From Sphingomicrobium aestuariivivum (GTDB lineage: Bacteria; Pseudomonadota; Alphaproteobacteria; Sphingomonadales; Sphingomonadaceae), in the NCBI RefSeq assembly GCF_024721585.1, contig NZ_CP102629.1:2242501-2306500 (forward strand): a stretch of 64,000 bases of DNA, read 5' to 3'. The position numbers and the translations under genes are program-made. The notes under the pieces were generated by a model that did no database searches, was not told the origin of the DNA, and was given only the letters and a program-made list of their open reading frames with translations. Shown here piece by piece: positions 19,465 to 28,152 of the stretch (within the stretch, counting starts at the first letter, position 1; every line of letters begins with the position of its first letter).

Positions 19465-19480
19465 TCATCATAATTGATGA
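19465..19480. promoter_or_regulatory. Inverted repeat in the divergent regulator/envelope promoter region
   Basis: TCATCA and TGATGA form perfect 6-base arms around a 4-base centre in an AT-rich patch. It lies 72 bases upstream of the LuxR-type regulator start and about 95 upstream of the secreted-protein start. The position fits an operator for either gene. No factor can be named. Confidence 0.35.
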
Positions 19481-19575
19481 TGCGGCCGAACCTTCTCTGG
19501 CGCGACAGTCCATCAGGCTTCGGGCCCGTCGGTCCGCGGCTTCGTGAAGACAACATCATGAGGAGGGAAAGAGTT

Positions 19576-19929
19576 ATGAAGACCCTGTTTGCCATCGCCG
19601 CCGCGTTCGCGCTTTCCGGCCCCGCGCTTGCTACCGACCCCGCGCCCGTGGCGTTGAGCGACAGCGATCTCGACCGCGTCACCGCGGGCGATCTCCTGCT
19701 GCCCAACGGCCAGATCCAGTTCGAAGGGATCGACGGGCCGGGCAAGGATGCGACCAATTTCATCTGCACCGACCTCGGCATGTGCCACTCGACCTTCCTG
19801 CGCAGCCTGACCGCGGTCGGCGAACTGGTGGGCAAGGAAACGGGCTCCGGCATGCAGGTGCCGGGCATCGAGGGGCCGTGGGCCGCCGGCCGCGTCGACA
19901 ACCCCATCGAATGCGTGGACTGCCCGTAA
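19576..19929 (+). CDS. Small secreted cysteine-containing protein of unknown function
   Basis: This is a 117-residue precursor. Residues 1-19 are a clear Sec signal peptide ending ALA. Residues 26-38, ALSDSDLDRVTAG, resemble the leader motif (LSxxELxxVxGG-like) of peptides handled by C39 peptidases. The mature part holds four cysteines (64, 70, 113, 116), the last two as CVDC at the very C-terminus, and no repeats. The start is fixed by AGGAGG upstream of 19576. It is first in a row with a C39 peptidase and two outer-membrane barrels, making it a candidate exported substrate. Not recognised as a known family. Confidence 0.75.
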   Translation: MKTLFAIAAAFALSGPALATDPAPVALSDSDLDRVTAGDLLLPNGQIQFEGIDGPGKDATNFICTDLGMCHSTFLRSLTAVGELVGKETGSGMQVPGIEGPWAAGRVDNPIECVDCP

Positions 19930-20008
19930 GGGCAGGGGAAACGGAGCGGGTGCGGCCTTCATGCTCGCAGGCCCCGTACCCGCTCCGCCCCCGTTGGGAG
20001 GCATTGCC

Positions 20009-20614
20009 ATGTTCATGTCGATGATCGGCCTTTCCGCGCTCGCCGCCGCCCCCGACGGGGCGCGCCCCGTGGCCTCGCTGCTCGAACAGCGGCACGAGGC
20101 GGTGGTGGTCCAGCAATGGGACCTCAGCTGCGGCGCCGCCGCACTCGCCACCCTGCTCAACCACCAGCATGGGGAAGCGGTGACCGAGCGCGAGGTGGCG
20201 GCGATGCTGGTCGACCGCCCGGAATATCTCGACCATCCGTGGATCGTGCGCGCCCGCCACGGCTTTTCGCTGCACGACTTGCGCCGCGTGGCGCGGCGCT
20301 ATGGCTATGAGGGGATCGGGCTGGGCAATCTCACGATGGAGGGGCTCGACCTGCTCGCGCCGCTGATCGTGCCGGTGGATTTCACCGGCTATCCCCATTT
20401 CGTGATCTATCGCGGGCGGGAGGGCGGCGAGGTGCTGCTCGCCGATCCCGCTTTTGGCAACCGCACCATGACCGCCGACCGGTTCGAGCGGGCATGGATG
20501 GAGGATGCGAGGCTAGGGCGCATCGGATTTCGCATCGCCCTTGTCGGCGATGCCGGGGTGACGGCGGGAGCGCTCGCCTTCGACCGCGACCAGCTTCACA
20601 TGGTGCGGCCGTGA
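20009..20614 (+). CDS. C39-family peptidase, FapD-like
   Basis: This 201-residue protein has a short hydrophobic N-terminus (possible signal peptide ending AAA near residue 14). It carries a C39 cysteine-peptidase core: QWDLSCGAAALATLL with Gln36 and Cys41, YPHFVIYRG with His130, and LADPAFGNR with Asp146. The order and the GFSLHDLRR segment match stand-alone periplasmic C39 peptidases such as FapD of functional-amyloid operons, not ABC-fused bacteriocin processors. GGGAGG precedes the ATG at 20009. Its stop overlaps the GTG of the next gene. A likely role is processing of the upstream secreted protein or of a barrel component; that is inference. Confidence 0.85.
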   Translation: MFMSMIGLSALAAAPDGARPVASLLEQRHEAVVVQQWDLSCGAAALATLLNHQHGEAVTEREVAAMLVDRPEYLDHPWIVRARHGFSLHDLRRVARRYGYEGIGLGNLTMEGLDLLAPLIVPVDFTGYPHFVIYRGREGGEVLLADPAFGNRTMTADRFERAWMEDARLGRIGFRIALVGDAGVTAGALAFDRDQLHMVRP

Positions 20615-21696
20615 GCGCGGCCTTGCGCGCGCTGCTGTGCGCCGGCGCACTGGCCGCCGGTTGCGCACCGGCCGCGGCGCAGGAGGAGACGCCCGCGCCC
20701 GCCGCCAGCACCGCCGAGGAGGAGCGCGACGCGCTTATCGCGCGGCTCGAGGCCCGGATCGAGCGGCTCGAACGGCGGCTGGCGGCACGGGAAGCGGCGG
20801 CGATGCCGAACGCCGTCGCTTCCTCCCGCACCCCGCCGCCCGGACAGGCGATCGACCCCGATGCCGAGCGCGCGCTCGAACGCACGCTGGTCGAGGCGGG
20901 GACGGCGCTGGTCTCGCCCGGCGCGGTCGAACTCGTCCCCTCGCTGACCTATTCGCGCTCGAGTTCGGAGCGTGCAGCGCTCGCGGTCATGGACGGGACG
21001 CCCGTGCTGGCAAGCGAGCAGCGCCGGCTTGCCTATCACGAGGCGCGGCTGCGCGCCCGCGTCGGCCTTCCCGCCAATATGCAGCTCGACGCCTCGGTGC
21101 CGTGGCGGCTCGCCGCGCGCCGCGACGTGCTGTTCGCCAATGGCACGCCGCTGTCGGATAGTGACGACACGGCCTCGGGGGTGGGCGATGTGAGCGTTTC
21201 GCTCTCGCACGTCCTGCTCGGCGGCGAGCGCGCCATCCCGACCCTGATCGGGCGCCTCAGCGGCACGCTCGGCACGGCAGTGCGCGGCGAAGACCATGGC
21301 CTTCTCGGCGGCGGCTATCACGGGCTCGGCGTCGGCCTGTCGGCCAGCCAGCGGCTCGACCCGCTCGTCTTCGCGGGCAGCCTGTCGTGGGACAAAAGAT
21401 TCGAGCGGGACGGGGTCGATCCCGGCGGCCGCTGGGGTTTCTCGCTGGCAAGCTATTTGGCGGTCTCGCCCGAGGCCTCGCTGCGCCTGCAATATAGCCA
21501 GAGCCATGCTGGCGATGTCAGCGTGGACGGGGTGCCGGTGCCGGGATCGGGCGGGACCAGCGCCTCGCTCTCCTTCGGCACGTCGGTGATCGCCAAGCGA
21601 GGATTGCTCGTCGATGTCGGCGTCGCCGTCGGGCTGACCGAGCGCGCACCCGACCTCGCCCTGACCTTCGCCACCCCGATCAGGGTGTCGCGATGA
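20611..21696 (+). CDS. Coiled-coil plus beta-barrel outer-membrane protein, FapF-like
   Basis: This 361-residue exported protein has a hydrophobic leader ending LAAGCAPAAAQ, readable either as a lipobox around Cys18 or as a standard signal peptide. Residues about 35-62 (EEERDALIARLEARIERLER and onward) form a coiled coil. From residue about 85, a segment beginning ALERTLVEAGTALVSPG leads into alternating amphipathic strands to the C-terminus. A trimerising coiled coil before a barrel is the FapF layout, and FapF exports amyloid subunits beside a C39 peptidase. GTG start with GTGA overlap; its own stop overlaps the next ATG. Confidence 0.75.
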   Translation: MSAALRALLCAGALAAGCAPAAAQEETPAPAASTAEEERDALIARLEARIERLERRLAAREAAAMPNAVASSRTPPPGQAIDPDAERALERTLVEAGTALVSPGAVELVPSLTYSRSSSERAALAVMDGTPVLASEQRRLAYHEARLRARVGLPANMQLDASVPWRLAARRDVLFANGTPLSDSDDTASGVGDVSVSLSHVLLGGERAIPTLIGRLSGTLGTAVRGEDHGLLGGGYHGLGVGLSASQRLDPLVFAGSLSWDKRFERDGVDPGGRWGFSLASYLAVSPEASLRLQYSQSHAGDVSVDGVPVPGSGGTSASLSFGTSVIAKRGLLVDVGVAVGLTERAPDLALTFATPIRVSR

Positions 21697-23144
21697 GCGC
21701 GGCGCTGCTGGGGCTGCTGCTGGGCGTCGCGGTACAGCCCGCCGGGGCCGCGAGCGAGGACCTGTCCGCCGTGCTCCAAAGGCTGGACCGGCTCGAGAGC
21801 GAGAATGCGGCGTTGCGGGCGCGGGTCGCCACGTTGGAGGCGCAGGAAGCGCCCGCGCCATCCATCACGCCGGCAGCGCCGGAAGGACCCGCAGGTCTGG
21901 TCGGCACGAGCGCCACCTATGCCGCCGAGATGCTCGAGCATACGGAGGGCATCACCGAACGCCCGCTGCGCCAGCTCGAGGCGCGGGCCGAGGGAGAGCT
22001 CGCGCACCGCGTCATCCTGTCGGGCGGCATCACCGCCATCGCCGACTGGCAGTCGAGCAATTCGCCCGGCAGCTTCGGCTATCTCATGCGCCACCCGACC
22101 ATCGCCAACCAGGTCGGCGACCGCGCTACCGAGATCGTGCTCCACAGCGCGCAGCTCGCGCTGACCGCGACGGTGGGAGAGGAGCTTACCGGCTATGTCG
22201 AGTTGCTCTACGATCCCGAACAGAGCTTCGGGCCGGGGACCATCACCGCGCTGACCCGCAACCAGGTGCAGCTGCGGCGCGGGTGGATCCTGTGGGGCAA
22301 TCTCGACAAGCGGCCCGTCTATGCGCTTATCGGCAAGCTCGACGTGCCCTTCGGCCTCATGGACACGCTCAGCCCCTTCACCAATTCGAGCAATTACCAT
22401 GCCTTTGGCGGGCTCGCCTTCGGGGGACAGGTGGGGCTCGCCTCGGGCGGTCTGCATGTCCGCGCGATGGCGGTGCAGGGGGGCGCGCAGTTTCGCGCCG
22501 CCAATACGCCGGTCGATGGCACCGCTGTGCCTTCGCGCACCAACAATTTTGCGCTGGACGGGCGCTACACGCTGGCACTTGGCGAGAAGGGCGAGGTGAT
22601 GGCGGGGGCGAGCTACCTCCACGGCAGCCCCTATTGCCAGGCCTATCCGGTTACCCATTTCTCGCCCTGCGCGGAGAATGTGCCGGCATGGGCGGCTTAC
22701 GGGCGGCTGCGCTACGGACCGGTCACGCTGCTCGCCGACTATGCGACGACGACCAGGCCGTGGCCCGGATCGGCCGTGCCCGATCCCGCCAATCCGCTCA
22801 GCATCTACGAGGCGCGCGATACCGAGAGCTTCACCCTTGGCGCCCGCCTCGGCCTGTTCGGTCGGGTCGCGGGGCGTGACCGCCACCGCCTCGCGCTATC
22901 GGCCGAGTTCAGCCGTTTTCGCGCGGGCGACAGTGGCTCGCCGTGGGAGAAGCAGGACCAGTGGGTGGGCGGCATCGCCTGGCTGCCCGATCCGGCGATG
23001 AAGCTGTTCGCCGAATATGTGCATGTCGACGGTTTCGTGCCTTTGAACTTCCTCAGCGGCGGCAATTTGCCCGACGGGTCGAGCTGGTCGAGCCAGGAGG
23101 CGAAGACCGACGTCGTGCTGGTCGGCGGGCAAATGGCTTTTTGA
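21693..23144 (+). CDS. Porin-like outer-membrane protein with N-terminal coiled coil
   Basis: This is a 483-residue exported protein. After a signal peptide (to about residue 20) comes a short coiled coil, DLSAVLQRLDRLESENAALR, and then a long barrel-like region ending in Phe (GGQMAF), typical of outer-membrane proteins. The pattern LDVPFGLMDTLSPF within the barrel and the coiled-coil leader recall DUF3573/LbtU-type porins. It overlaps the FapF-like gene by ATGA and ends the four-gene row. Two different coiled-coil barrels in one operon is unusual. Confidence 0.75.
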   Translation: MSAALLGLLLGVAVQPAGAASEDLSAVLQRLDRLESENAALRARVATLEAQEAPAPSITPAAPEGPAGLVGTSATYAAEMLEHTEGITERPLRQLEARAEGELAHRVILSGGITAIADWQSSNSPGSFGYLMRHPTIANQVGDRATEIVLHSAQLALTATVGEELTGYVELLYDPEQSFGPGTITALTRNQVQLRRGWILWGNLDKRPVYALIGKLDVPFGLMDTLSPFTNSSNYHAFGGLAFGGQVGLASGGLHVRAMAVQGGAQFRAANTPVDGTAVPSRTNNFALDGRYTLALGEKGEVMAGASYLHGSPYCQAYPVTHFSPCAENVPAWAAYGRLRYGPVTLLADYATTTRPWPGSAVPDPANPLSIYEARDTESFTLGARLGLFGRVAGRDRHRLALSAEFSRFRAGDSGSPWEKQDQWVGGIAWLPDPAMKLFAEYVHVDGFVPLNFLSGGNLPDGSSWSSQEAKTDVVLVGGQMAF

Positions 23145-23156
23145 AGAGAGGTCGCG

Positions 23157-23411
23157 TCAGGAGAAGAGGCGCTTCAGCAGCCCCTTCCTCGCCTCGGCTG
23201 GGGGTCCTTTGGCTTCGTCGCTGGCGCTTACGGTGTCTACCGGCTTGGGCTCGATACCCGTGAGGCCCGCCTCGTCGAAGGCGGCCTTCAGTTCATCGGA
23301 GATGAAGACGCCCATCGACAAATGCTTGTCGCACCACATGTGAGCACCCCCGATCTTCGCGGCGGAAAAGACGAGCCTCGGTGGGGCGGTGAGGTCGAAT
23401 CCGGGCGGCAC
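23157..23411 (-). CDS. Short Imm11/DUF1629-like C-terminal fragment
   Basis: This 84-residue frame has a GTG start 5 bases after the acs stop. The segment ending GVFISDELKAAFDEAGLTGIEP resembles the C-terminus of DUF1629/Imm11-type proteins (about 180 residues). The N-terminal two thirds are missing, so it may be a remnant or a naturally short form coupled to acs. The tail KGLLKRLF is basic. Identification rests on a short motif and is weak. Confidence 0.4.
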   Translation of the reverse strand: MPPGFDLTAPPRLVFSAAKIGGAHMWCDKHLSMGVFISDELKAAFDEAGLTGIEPKPVDTVSASDEAKGPPAEARKGLLKRLFS

Positions 23412-23416
23412 CAGAC

Positions 23417-25342
23417 CTAGCGGTTCTGCCGGCCCTCGATCAGCGCATCGACGACCCCGGGATCGGCGAGCGTCGAGGTGTCGCCGAGCGCGCCATAGTC
23501 GTTCTCCGCGATCTTGCGCAGGATACGCCGCATGATCTTGCCCGAGCGGGTCTTGGGGAGCGCGGGGGTGAAGTGGAGATGGTCGGGCGTCGCGATGGGG
23601 CCGATCTCCTTGCGGACATGGGCACGCAATTCGGCGGCGAGGTCATCGGACGGTTCGACCCCTGCATTGAGCGTGACGTAGCAATAGATGCCCTGGCCCT
23701 TGATGTCGTGCGGATAGCCGACGACGGCCGCCTCGGCGACGTCGTGGTGGAGGACGAGCGCGCTTTCCACCTCGGCGGTGCCCATGCGATGGCCCGACAC
23801 GTTGATGACATCGTCGACGCGGCCGGTGATCCAATAATAGCCATCGCGATCGCGGCGGCAGCCGTCGCCGGTGAAATATTTGCCGCGATAGGTCGAGAAA
23901 TAGGTCTGGATGAAGCGATCGTGATCGCCGTAAACGGTGCGCGCCTGCCCCGGCCACGAGGCGGCGATGCAGAGGTTGCCCTCGGCCGCGCCCTCGAGGA
24001 CCGCGCCGTCATTGTCGACGAGCTGGGGGCTGATGCCGAAGAAGGGCTTGCCAGCACTTCCGGGTTTCATGGCTTGGGCGGCGGGCAGGGTGGTGATCAT
24101 GATGCCGCCCGTCTCGGTCTGCCACCAGGTGTCGACGATGGCGCAGCGCCCTTCGCCCACGACATCGTGATACCAGCGCCAGGCCTCGGGATTGATCGGC
24201 TCGCCGACGGTGCCGAGGATGCGCAGGCTCGAGCGGTCGTGCGCCGTGACAGGATCATCGCCCTCGCGCATCAGCGCGCGGATCGCGGTGGGCGCGGTGT
24301 AGAAGATGTTGACCTTGTGGCGCTCCACCACCTGCCAGAAACGCCCGAAATCGGGGAAGTTGGGCACGCCCTCAAACATGACGCTGGTCGCGCGATTGAG
24401 GAGCGGGCCGTAGACGATGTAACTATGCCCCGTGACCCAGCCGATGTCAGCGGTGCACCAATAGGTCTCGCCCGGCTGGTAGTCGAAGACATAGTGGAAG
24501 GTGCTCGCCGCCCAGACGCCATAGCCGCCGGTGGTGTGGAGCACCCCCTTGGGCTTTCCGGTCGAACCCGAAGTGTAGAGGATGAAGAGCGGGTCTTCGG
24601 CCTGCATCGGCTCGCACGGGCAGTCGGCGTCGCCGCGCACGTCGTGGAGCCAATGGTCGCGGTCGTGACACCACTCGATGTCGCTGCCGGTGTTGCGGAC
24701 GACAAGGACGGCGTCGACCGCGACGCCATCGCGGGTGAGCGCGGCATCGACATTGGCCTTCAGCGGTACGGTCTTGCCGCCGCGGCGGCCTTCATCGGCA
24801 GTGATGACGAAGTGGCTGTCGCAATCGGTGAGGCGGCCTGCCAGCGCTTCGGGCGAGAAGCCGCCGAAGACGACCGAATGGACCGCGCCCAGCCTCGCGC
24901 AGGCGAGCATGGCAAAGGCGCCTTCGGGGATCATCGGCATGTAGAGGGTGACGCGGTCGCCCTTCTTCACGCCGATTGCTTTCAGCGCATTGGCCATGGC
25001 CACGACCTCGCGCCGGAGCTCGGCATAGGTGATGGTGCGCGCGGGCTGTGCCGGATCGTCGGGCTCAAAGATCAGCGCGACCTGTTCGCCATGGCCGGCG
25101 GCGACATGGCGGTCGACCGCATTGTGGCACAGGTTGAGGACGCCGTCCTCGTACCAGCGGATGTCGACCGGATCGAAGGACCAGTTGCCCGCCCGGGTCG
25201 GGGCGGTGGTCCAGTCGAGGCGCCGAGCCTGCTCAAGCCAGAAGCCGTCATTGTCCTCGAGCGAGCGGGCGTAAAGGCGGCCGTAGGCTTCGGCGTCGGC
25301 ATGGCTGTCCACGCTCATGAGCGGCGGGTTGATCGCGTCCAT
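23417..25342 (-). CDS. acs: Acetyl-CoA synthetase
   Basis: This 641-residue AMP-forming acetate-CoA ligase allows growth on or scavenging of acetate. It shows [19 protein letters not shown], the [15 protein letters not shown] block, [12 protein letters not shown] and, near the C-terminus, [11 protein letters not shown], whose lysine is the site acetylated to switch the enzyme off in well-studied homologues. Length is normal. Its start is ATG at 25342; an unannotated 232-base gap separates it from the sodium-channel gene upstream. Confidence 0.97.
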   Translation of the reverse strand: MDAINPPLMSVDSHADAEAYGRLYARSLEDNDGFWLEQARRLDWTTAPTRAGNWSFDPVDIRWYEDGVLNLCHNAVDRHVAAGHGEQVALIFEPDDPAQPARTITYAELRREVVAMANALKAIGVKKGDRVTLYMPMIPEGAFAMLACARLGAVHSVVFGGFSPEALAGRLTDCDSHFVITADEGRRGGKTVPLKANVDAALTRDGVAVDAVLVVRNTGSDIEWCHDRDHWLHDVRGDADCPCEPMQAEDPLFILYTSGSTGKPKGVLHTTGGYGVWAASTFHYVFDYQPGETYWCTADIGWVTGHSYIVYGPLLNRATSVMFEGVPNFPDFGRFWQVVERHKVNIFYTAPTAIRALMREGDDPVTAHDRSSLRILGTVGEPINPEAWRWYHDVVGEGRCAIVDTWWQTETGGIMITTLPAAQAMKPGSAGKPFFGISPQLVDNDGAVLEGAAEGNLCIAASWPGQARTVYGDHDRFIQTYFSTYRGKYFTGDGCRRDRDGYYWITGRVDDVINVSGHRMGTAEVESALVLHHDVAEAAVVGYPHDIKGQGIYCYVTLNAGVEPSDDLAAELRAHVRKEIGPIATPDHLHFTPALPKTRSGKIMRRILRKIAENDYGALGDTSTLADPGVVDALIEGRQNR

Positions 25343-25574
25343 CTGTCCCTCCTGACCAACTGGATCGGGGCGAGGCTAACACAGGCGATTTGCACTGTCT
25401 CGGGGGACAAATCCTCATAAAATCTCCGCTTTCCCCCCAAGTCGGCAATGGCGAATTAACGGCGGGAAGGGAGGATGGGGATATCGAAATCAAACGGGCG
25501 AGCGGGCGTGGAGGGGCGTGCCGCGCGCGTTCCATCCAGAACGGAAGATCGGCACCAAATATCGCTTCTGAGGG

Positions 25575-26369
25575 CTATTGCCGCAGGGCGCGCACTTCCG
25601 CGCGCAAGGCGCGCAATTCGGTGAGGATTTCCTCGCGTTCGTCATGCGCTTCCTCGTCGGTGGCCTCGGACATGGCATTGACGATGACACCGATGAACAG
25701 GTTGAGGACGATGAAGCTGGTCATCAGGATGAAGGGCACGAAGAAGAGCCAGGCCTGCGGATAGACCTCCATCAACGGGCGCACGATCCCCATCGACCAG
25801 CTTTCCAGCGTCATGATCTGGAACAGCGAATAGAGGGAGGCACCGAGGCTGCCGAACCATTCGGGGAAGGCACCGCCGAACAGCTTGGTCGCCATCACCG
25901 CGCTGATGTAGAAGAGCAGCAGCAGCATCACGATGACCGTGCCGATGCTGGGGATGGCATTGAACAGCCCGACGATCACCCGGCGCATGCTGGGAATGAC
26001 CGAGACGAGCCGCAGCGCACGCAGCACCCTTAGCGCGCGCAGCACCGAGAATTGCTGGGAAGCGGGTACCAGCGCTGCCGCGACCACCACGAAATCGAAA
26101 AGGTTCCAGCCGCTCGCGAAGAAGCGGTGGCGATAGACGAAGAGCTTCAATGCGATTTCGACAACGAAGATGGCGATGGCAGCGCGGTCGAGCGTTGCGA
26201 CAATGCTGCCATAGCCGGCCATGACCGCCGGCGAGGTCTCGAGCCCGAGACCGATCGCGTTGACGATGATGACGCCGATGATGAAGCGCTCGAAGCGCCG
26301 ATCCTCGACGAGGCGGCGCACGGAATCGCGAAGGCCCTGGCTGCTGGTCTCGATGGTCATGCGCGCCAT
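25575..26369 (-). CDS. Bacterial voltage-gated sodium channel (NaChBac/NavAb type)
   Basis: This is a 264-residue single-domain voltage-gated channel that would act as a homotetramer in the inner membrane. S1-S3 fall at about residues 29-45, 59-78 and 88-101. S4 at 104-124 carries arginines every third position (Arg111, 114, 117, 120). The selectivity filter TLESWSM at 187-193 is the hallmark of bacterial Nav channels, S6 follows, and the C-terminus (about 240-264) is a coiled coil. An alternative ATG three codons in (26360) is possible; neither has a clear ribosome-binding site. It is about 0.6 kb from nhaA, suggesting a sodium-handling neighbourhood. Confidence 0.93.
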   Translation of the reverse strand: MARMTIETSSQGLRDSVRRLVEDRRFERFIIGVIIVNAIGLGLETSPAVMAGYGSIVATLDRAAIAIFVVEIALKLFVYRHRFFASGWNLFDFVVVAAALVPASQQFSVLRALRVLRALRLVSVIPSMRRVIVGLFNAIPSIGTVIVMLLLLFYISAVMATKLFGGAFPEWFGSLGASLYSLFQIMTLESWSMGIVRPLMEVYPQAWLFFVPFILMTSFIVLNLFIGVIVNAMSEATDEEAHDEREEILTELRALRAEVRALRQ

Positions 26370-26639
26370 ATAGGGGGCTTTTCGCGGGACGATAGGGGCC
26401 GTGCGCTCGATACGGCCCTTGGTCCATCTACGGAACCGCGCTTGCCGCCCATAGTTCTTTGCATACGGACCGGGCCCCTCTGGCGGGCTTTGCTCGAAGG
26501 TCGGGCAAAAGCGCGTGATGTCGGACCGTATCGGAAGATCCGATGCGAACCGACGGGCCGTTTCCCATCCCCTCCCAAGGTCGCGTCGCGCCGCATCGGT
26601 CTTCCGATCACCATGAACCTTCTTGTCACGAGGAGACGA

Positions 26640-26825
26640 ATGATGACGGCCCGAATGTATCGACTGACCGAGATCCACCAGAAGATCGACGAGCACCTGC
26701 GCGCCGAACAGCGTCGCAAGGTGCCCGATGGCGTGGCCATCTCGAAACTCAAGAAGATGAAATTGCGCGCCAAGGACATGCTGTATCGACTGCACCTGTC
26801 CTCGCGCTCCGAGATGTCGCGTTAA
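26640..26825 (+). CDS. YdcH/DUF465-like small protein
   Basis: This 61-residue basic helical protein has LTEIHQKIDEHLRAEQRRK followed by ISKLKKMKLRAKDML, the usual DUF465 (YdcH) pattern. It is highly charged, cytoplasmic and of unknown role. AGGAG precedes it; a second ATG at 26643 gives a better spacing of seven bases. A strong terminator follows its stop. Confidence 0.8.
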   Translation: MMTARMYRLTEIHQKIDEHLRAEQRRKVPDGVAISKLKKMKLRAKDMLYRLHLSSRSEMSR

Positions 26826-26838
26826 GCCAGCGGCGCCA

Positions 26839-26878
26839 CCGCCGGGGTATCCGTTGGGTGCCCCGGCGGACCATTTTT
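26839..26878 (+). terminator. Rho-independent terminator after the YdcH-like gene
   Basis: A perfect 9-bp GC stem (26839-26847 with 26861-26869) with a 13-base loop is followed by a run of five T at 26874-26878. It starts 14 bases after the YdcH-like stop and separates that gene from nhaA. Confidence 0.85.
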
Positions 26879-26946
26879 CGAGCGCCCGGCGATGAACCTT
26901 CGCGGCTCTCCGGGCGCTACGCGTCAAAGCAAACAGGGAAGATGAC

Positions 26947-28152
26947 ATGATCTCCACCATCGCGCCGGCGTTGCGCGACTTTTTGAAGAAGGAGAGCGCG
27001 GGCGGCATCCTCCTGATGATCGCCGCCGCGCTGGCCGTGCTCGTCGCCAATTCGCCGCTCGCCGGTCTCTATCGCGACTGGCTCGCCGTGCCCGTGGTGG
27101 CCGGCATCGGCGGCGCGGTGATCGACAAGCCGCTCATCTTGTGGATCAACGATGGCTTGATGGCGGTCTTCTTCTTCCTCGTCGGGCTCGAGGTGAAGCG
27201 CGAGGTGATGACCGGCCAGTTGTCGAGCTGGCGCAAGGCCAGCCTGCCGCTCGTCATGGCGGTGGGCGGCATGGCGTTGCCCGCGATGATCTTCGCCGCC
27301 ATGAACTGGGGCGACCCGCAGGCGCTGCGCGGCTGGGCGATCCCGGCGGCAACCGACATCGCCTTCGCCCTGGGCGTGCTCGCATTGCTCGGCAGCCGCG
27401 TGCCGGTGGCCTTGAAGGCGCTCCTCCTCGCGGTGGCGGTGATCGACGATATCGGCGCCATCGCGGTGATCGCGCTTTTCTATACCGAGAGCGTGGCGAT
27501 GGAGATGCTGGTGGGAGCCGCGATCACGCTGGGCGCGATGATCGCGCTCAACCGTGCGCGGGTCGCGGACAGTTGGCCCTATGTGGTGCTGACGGTCGTG
27601 CTTTGGGTGTTCGTGCTCAAGTCGGGCGTCCATGCCACGCTCGCCGGGGTGGCCGCGGCGATGACCGTGCCGCTTGCCGCGCGCGGGCAGGAGCCGCTCA
27701 TCCGCATGGAGCATGCGCTGCACTACTATGTCGCCTTCCTGATCATCCCCATTTTCGGTTTCGCCAATGCAGGCGTCAGCCTTGCCGGCATTTCCTTGTC
27801 CGATATCCTCGCGCCGCTACCGCTCGGCATCGCGCTGGGGCTGCTCCTGGGCAAGCAGATCGGCATCTTCGGCTTCGGTTGGCTCGCGGTGAAGAGCGGG
27901 ATCACCCAGCTGCCCGAAGGCGTGGGCTGGCGCCAATTGCACGCGATGAGCCTTCTTGCCGCCATCGGTTTCACGATGAGCCTGTTCATCGGCAACCTCG
28001 CCTTTGCCGACCCCGCGTTCATCAACCAGGTCAAGATCGGCGTCCTGTCGGGTTCGCTGATCGCCGCGGTGACGGGATACCTGCTTCTCAAGTCGAGCCT
28101 GCCCGACAAAGCGGCGTCGACATCGGGCGAAGGAGTCCCGGCAAATGCTTGA
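26947..28152 (+). CDS. nhaA: Na+/H+ antiporter NhaA
   Basis: This 401-residue inner-membrane antiporter exports sodium in exchange for protons at alkaline pH. Family motifs include FFFLVGLEVKRE near residue 75, the PAATDIAFALGVLAL segment near 135 with the transport aspartate, and AVIDDIGAIAVIALFY near 165. The length is normal. It overlaps the TerC gene by 8 bases, so the two are coexpressed. Confidence 0.96.
   Translation: MISTIAPALRDFLKKESAGGILLMIAAALAVLVANSPLAGLYRDWLAVPVVAGIGGAVIDKPLILWINDGLMAVFFFLVGLEVKREVMTGQLSSWRKASLPLVMAVGGMALPAMIFAAMNWGDPQALRGWAIPAATDIAFALGVLALLGSRVPVALKALLLAVAVIDDIGAIAVIALFYTESVAMEMLVGAAITLGAMIALNRARVADSWPYVVLTVVLWVFVLKSGVHATLAGVAAAMTVPLAARGQEPLIRMEHALHYYVAFLIIPIFGFANAGVSLAGISLSDILAPLPLGIALGLLLGKQIGIFGFGWLAVKSGITQLPEGVGWRQLHAMSLLAAIGFTMSLFIGNLAFADPAFINQVKIGVLSGSLIAAVTGYLLLKSSLPDKAASTSGEGVPANA

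Noticed and set aside
19576-23144. Calling the locus a true fap operon
   Set aside because: No FapB/FapC-type imperfect repeats, FapA or FapE are present, so only a Fap-like comparison is justified.
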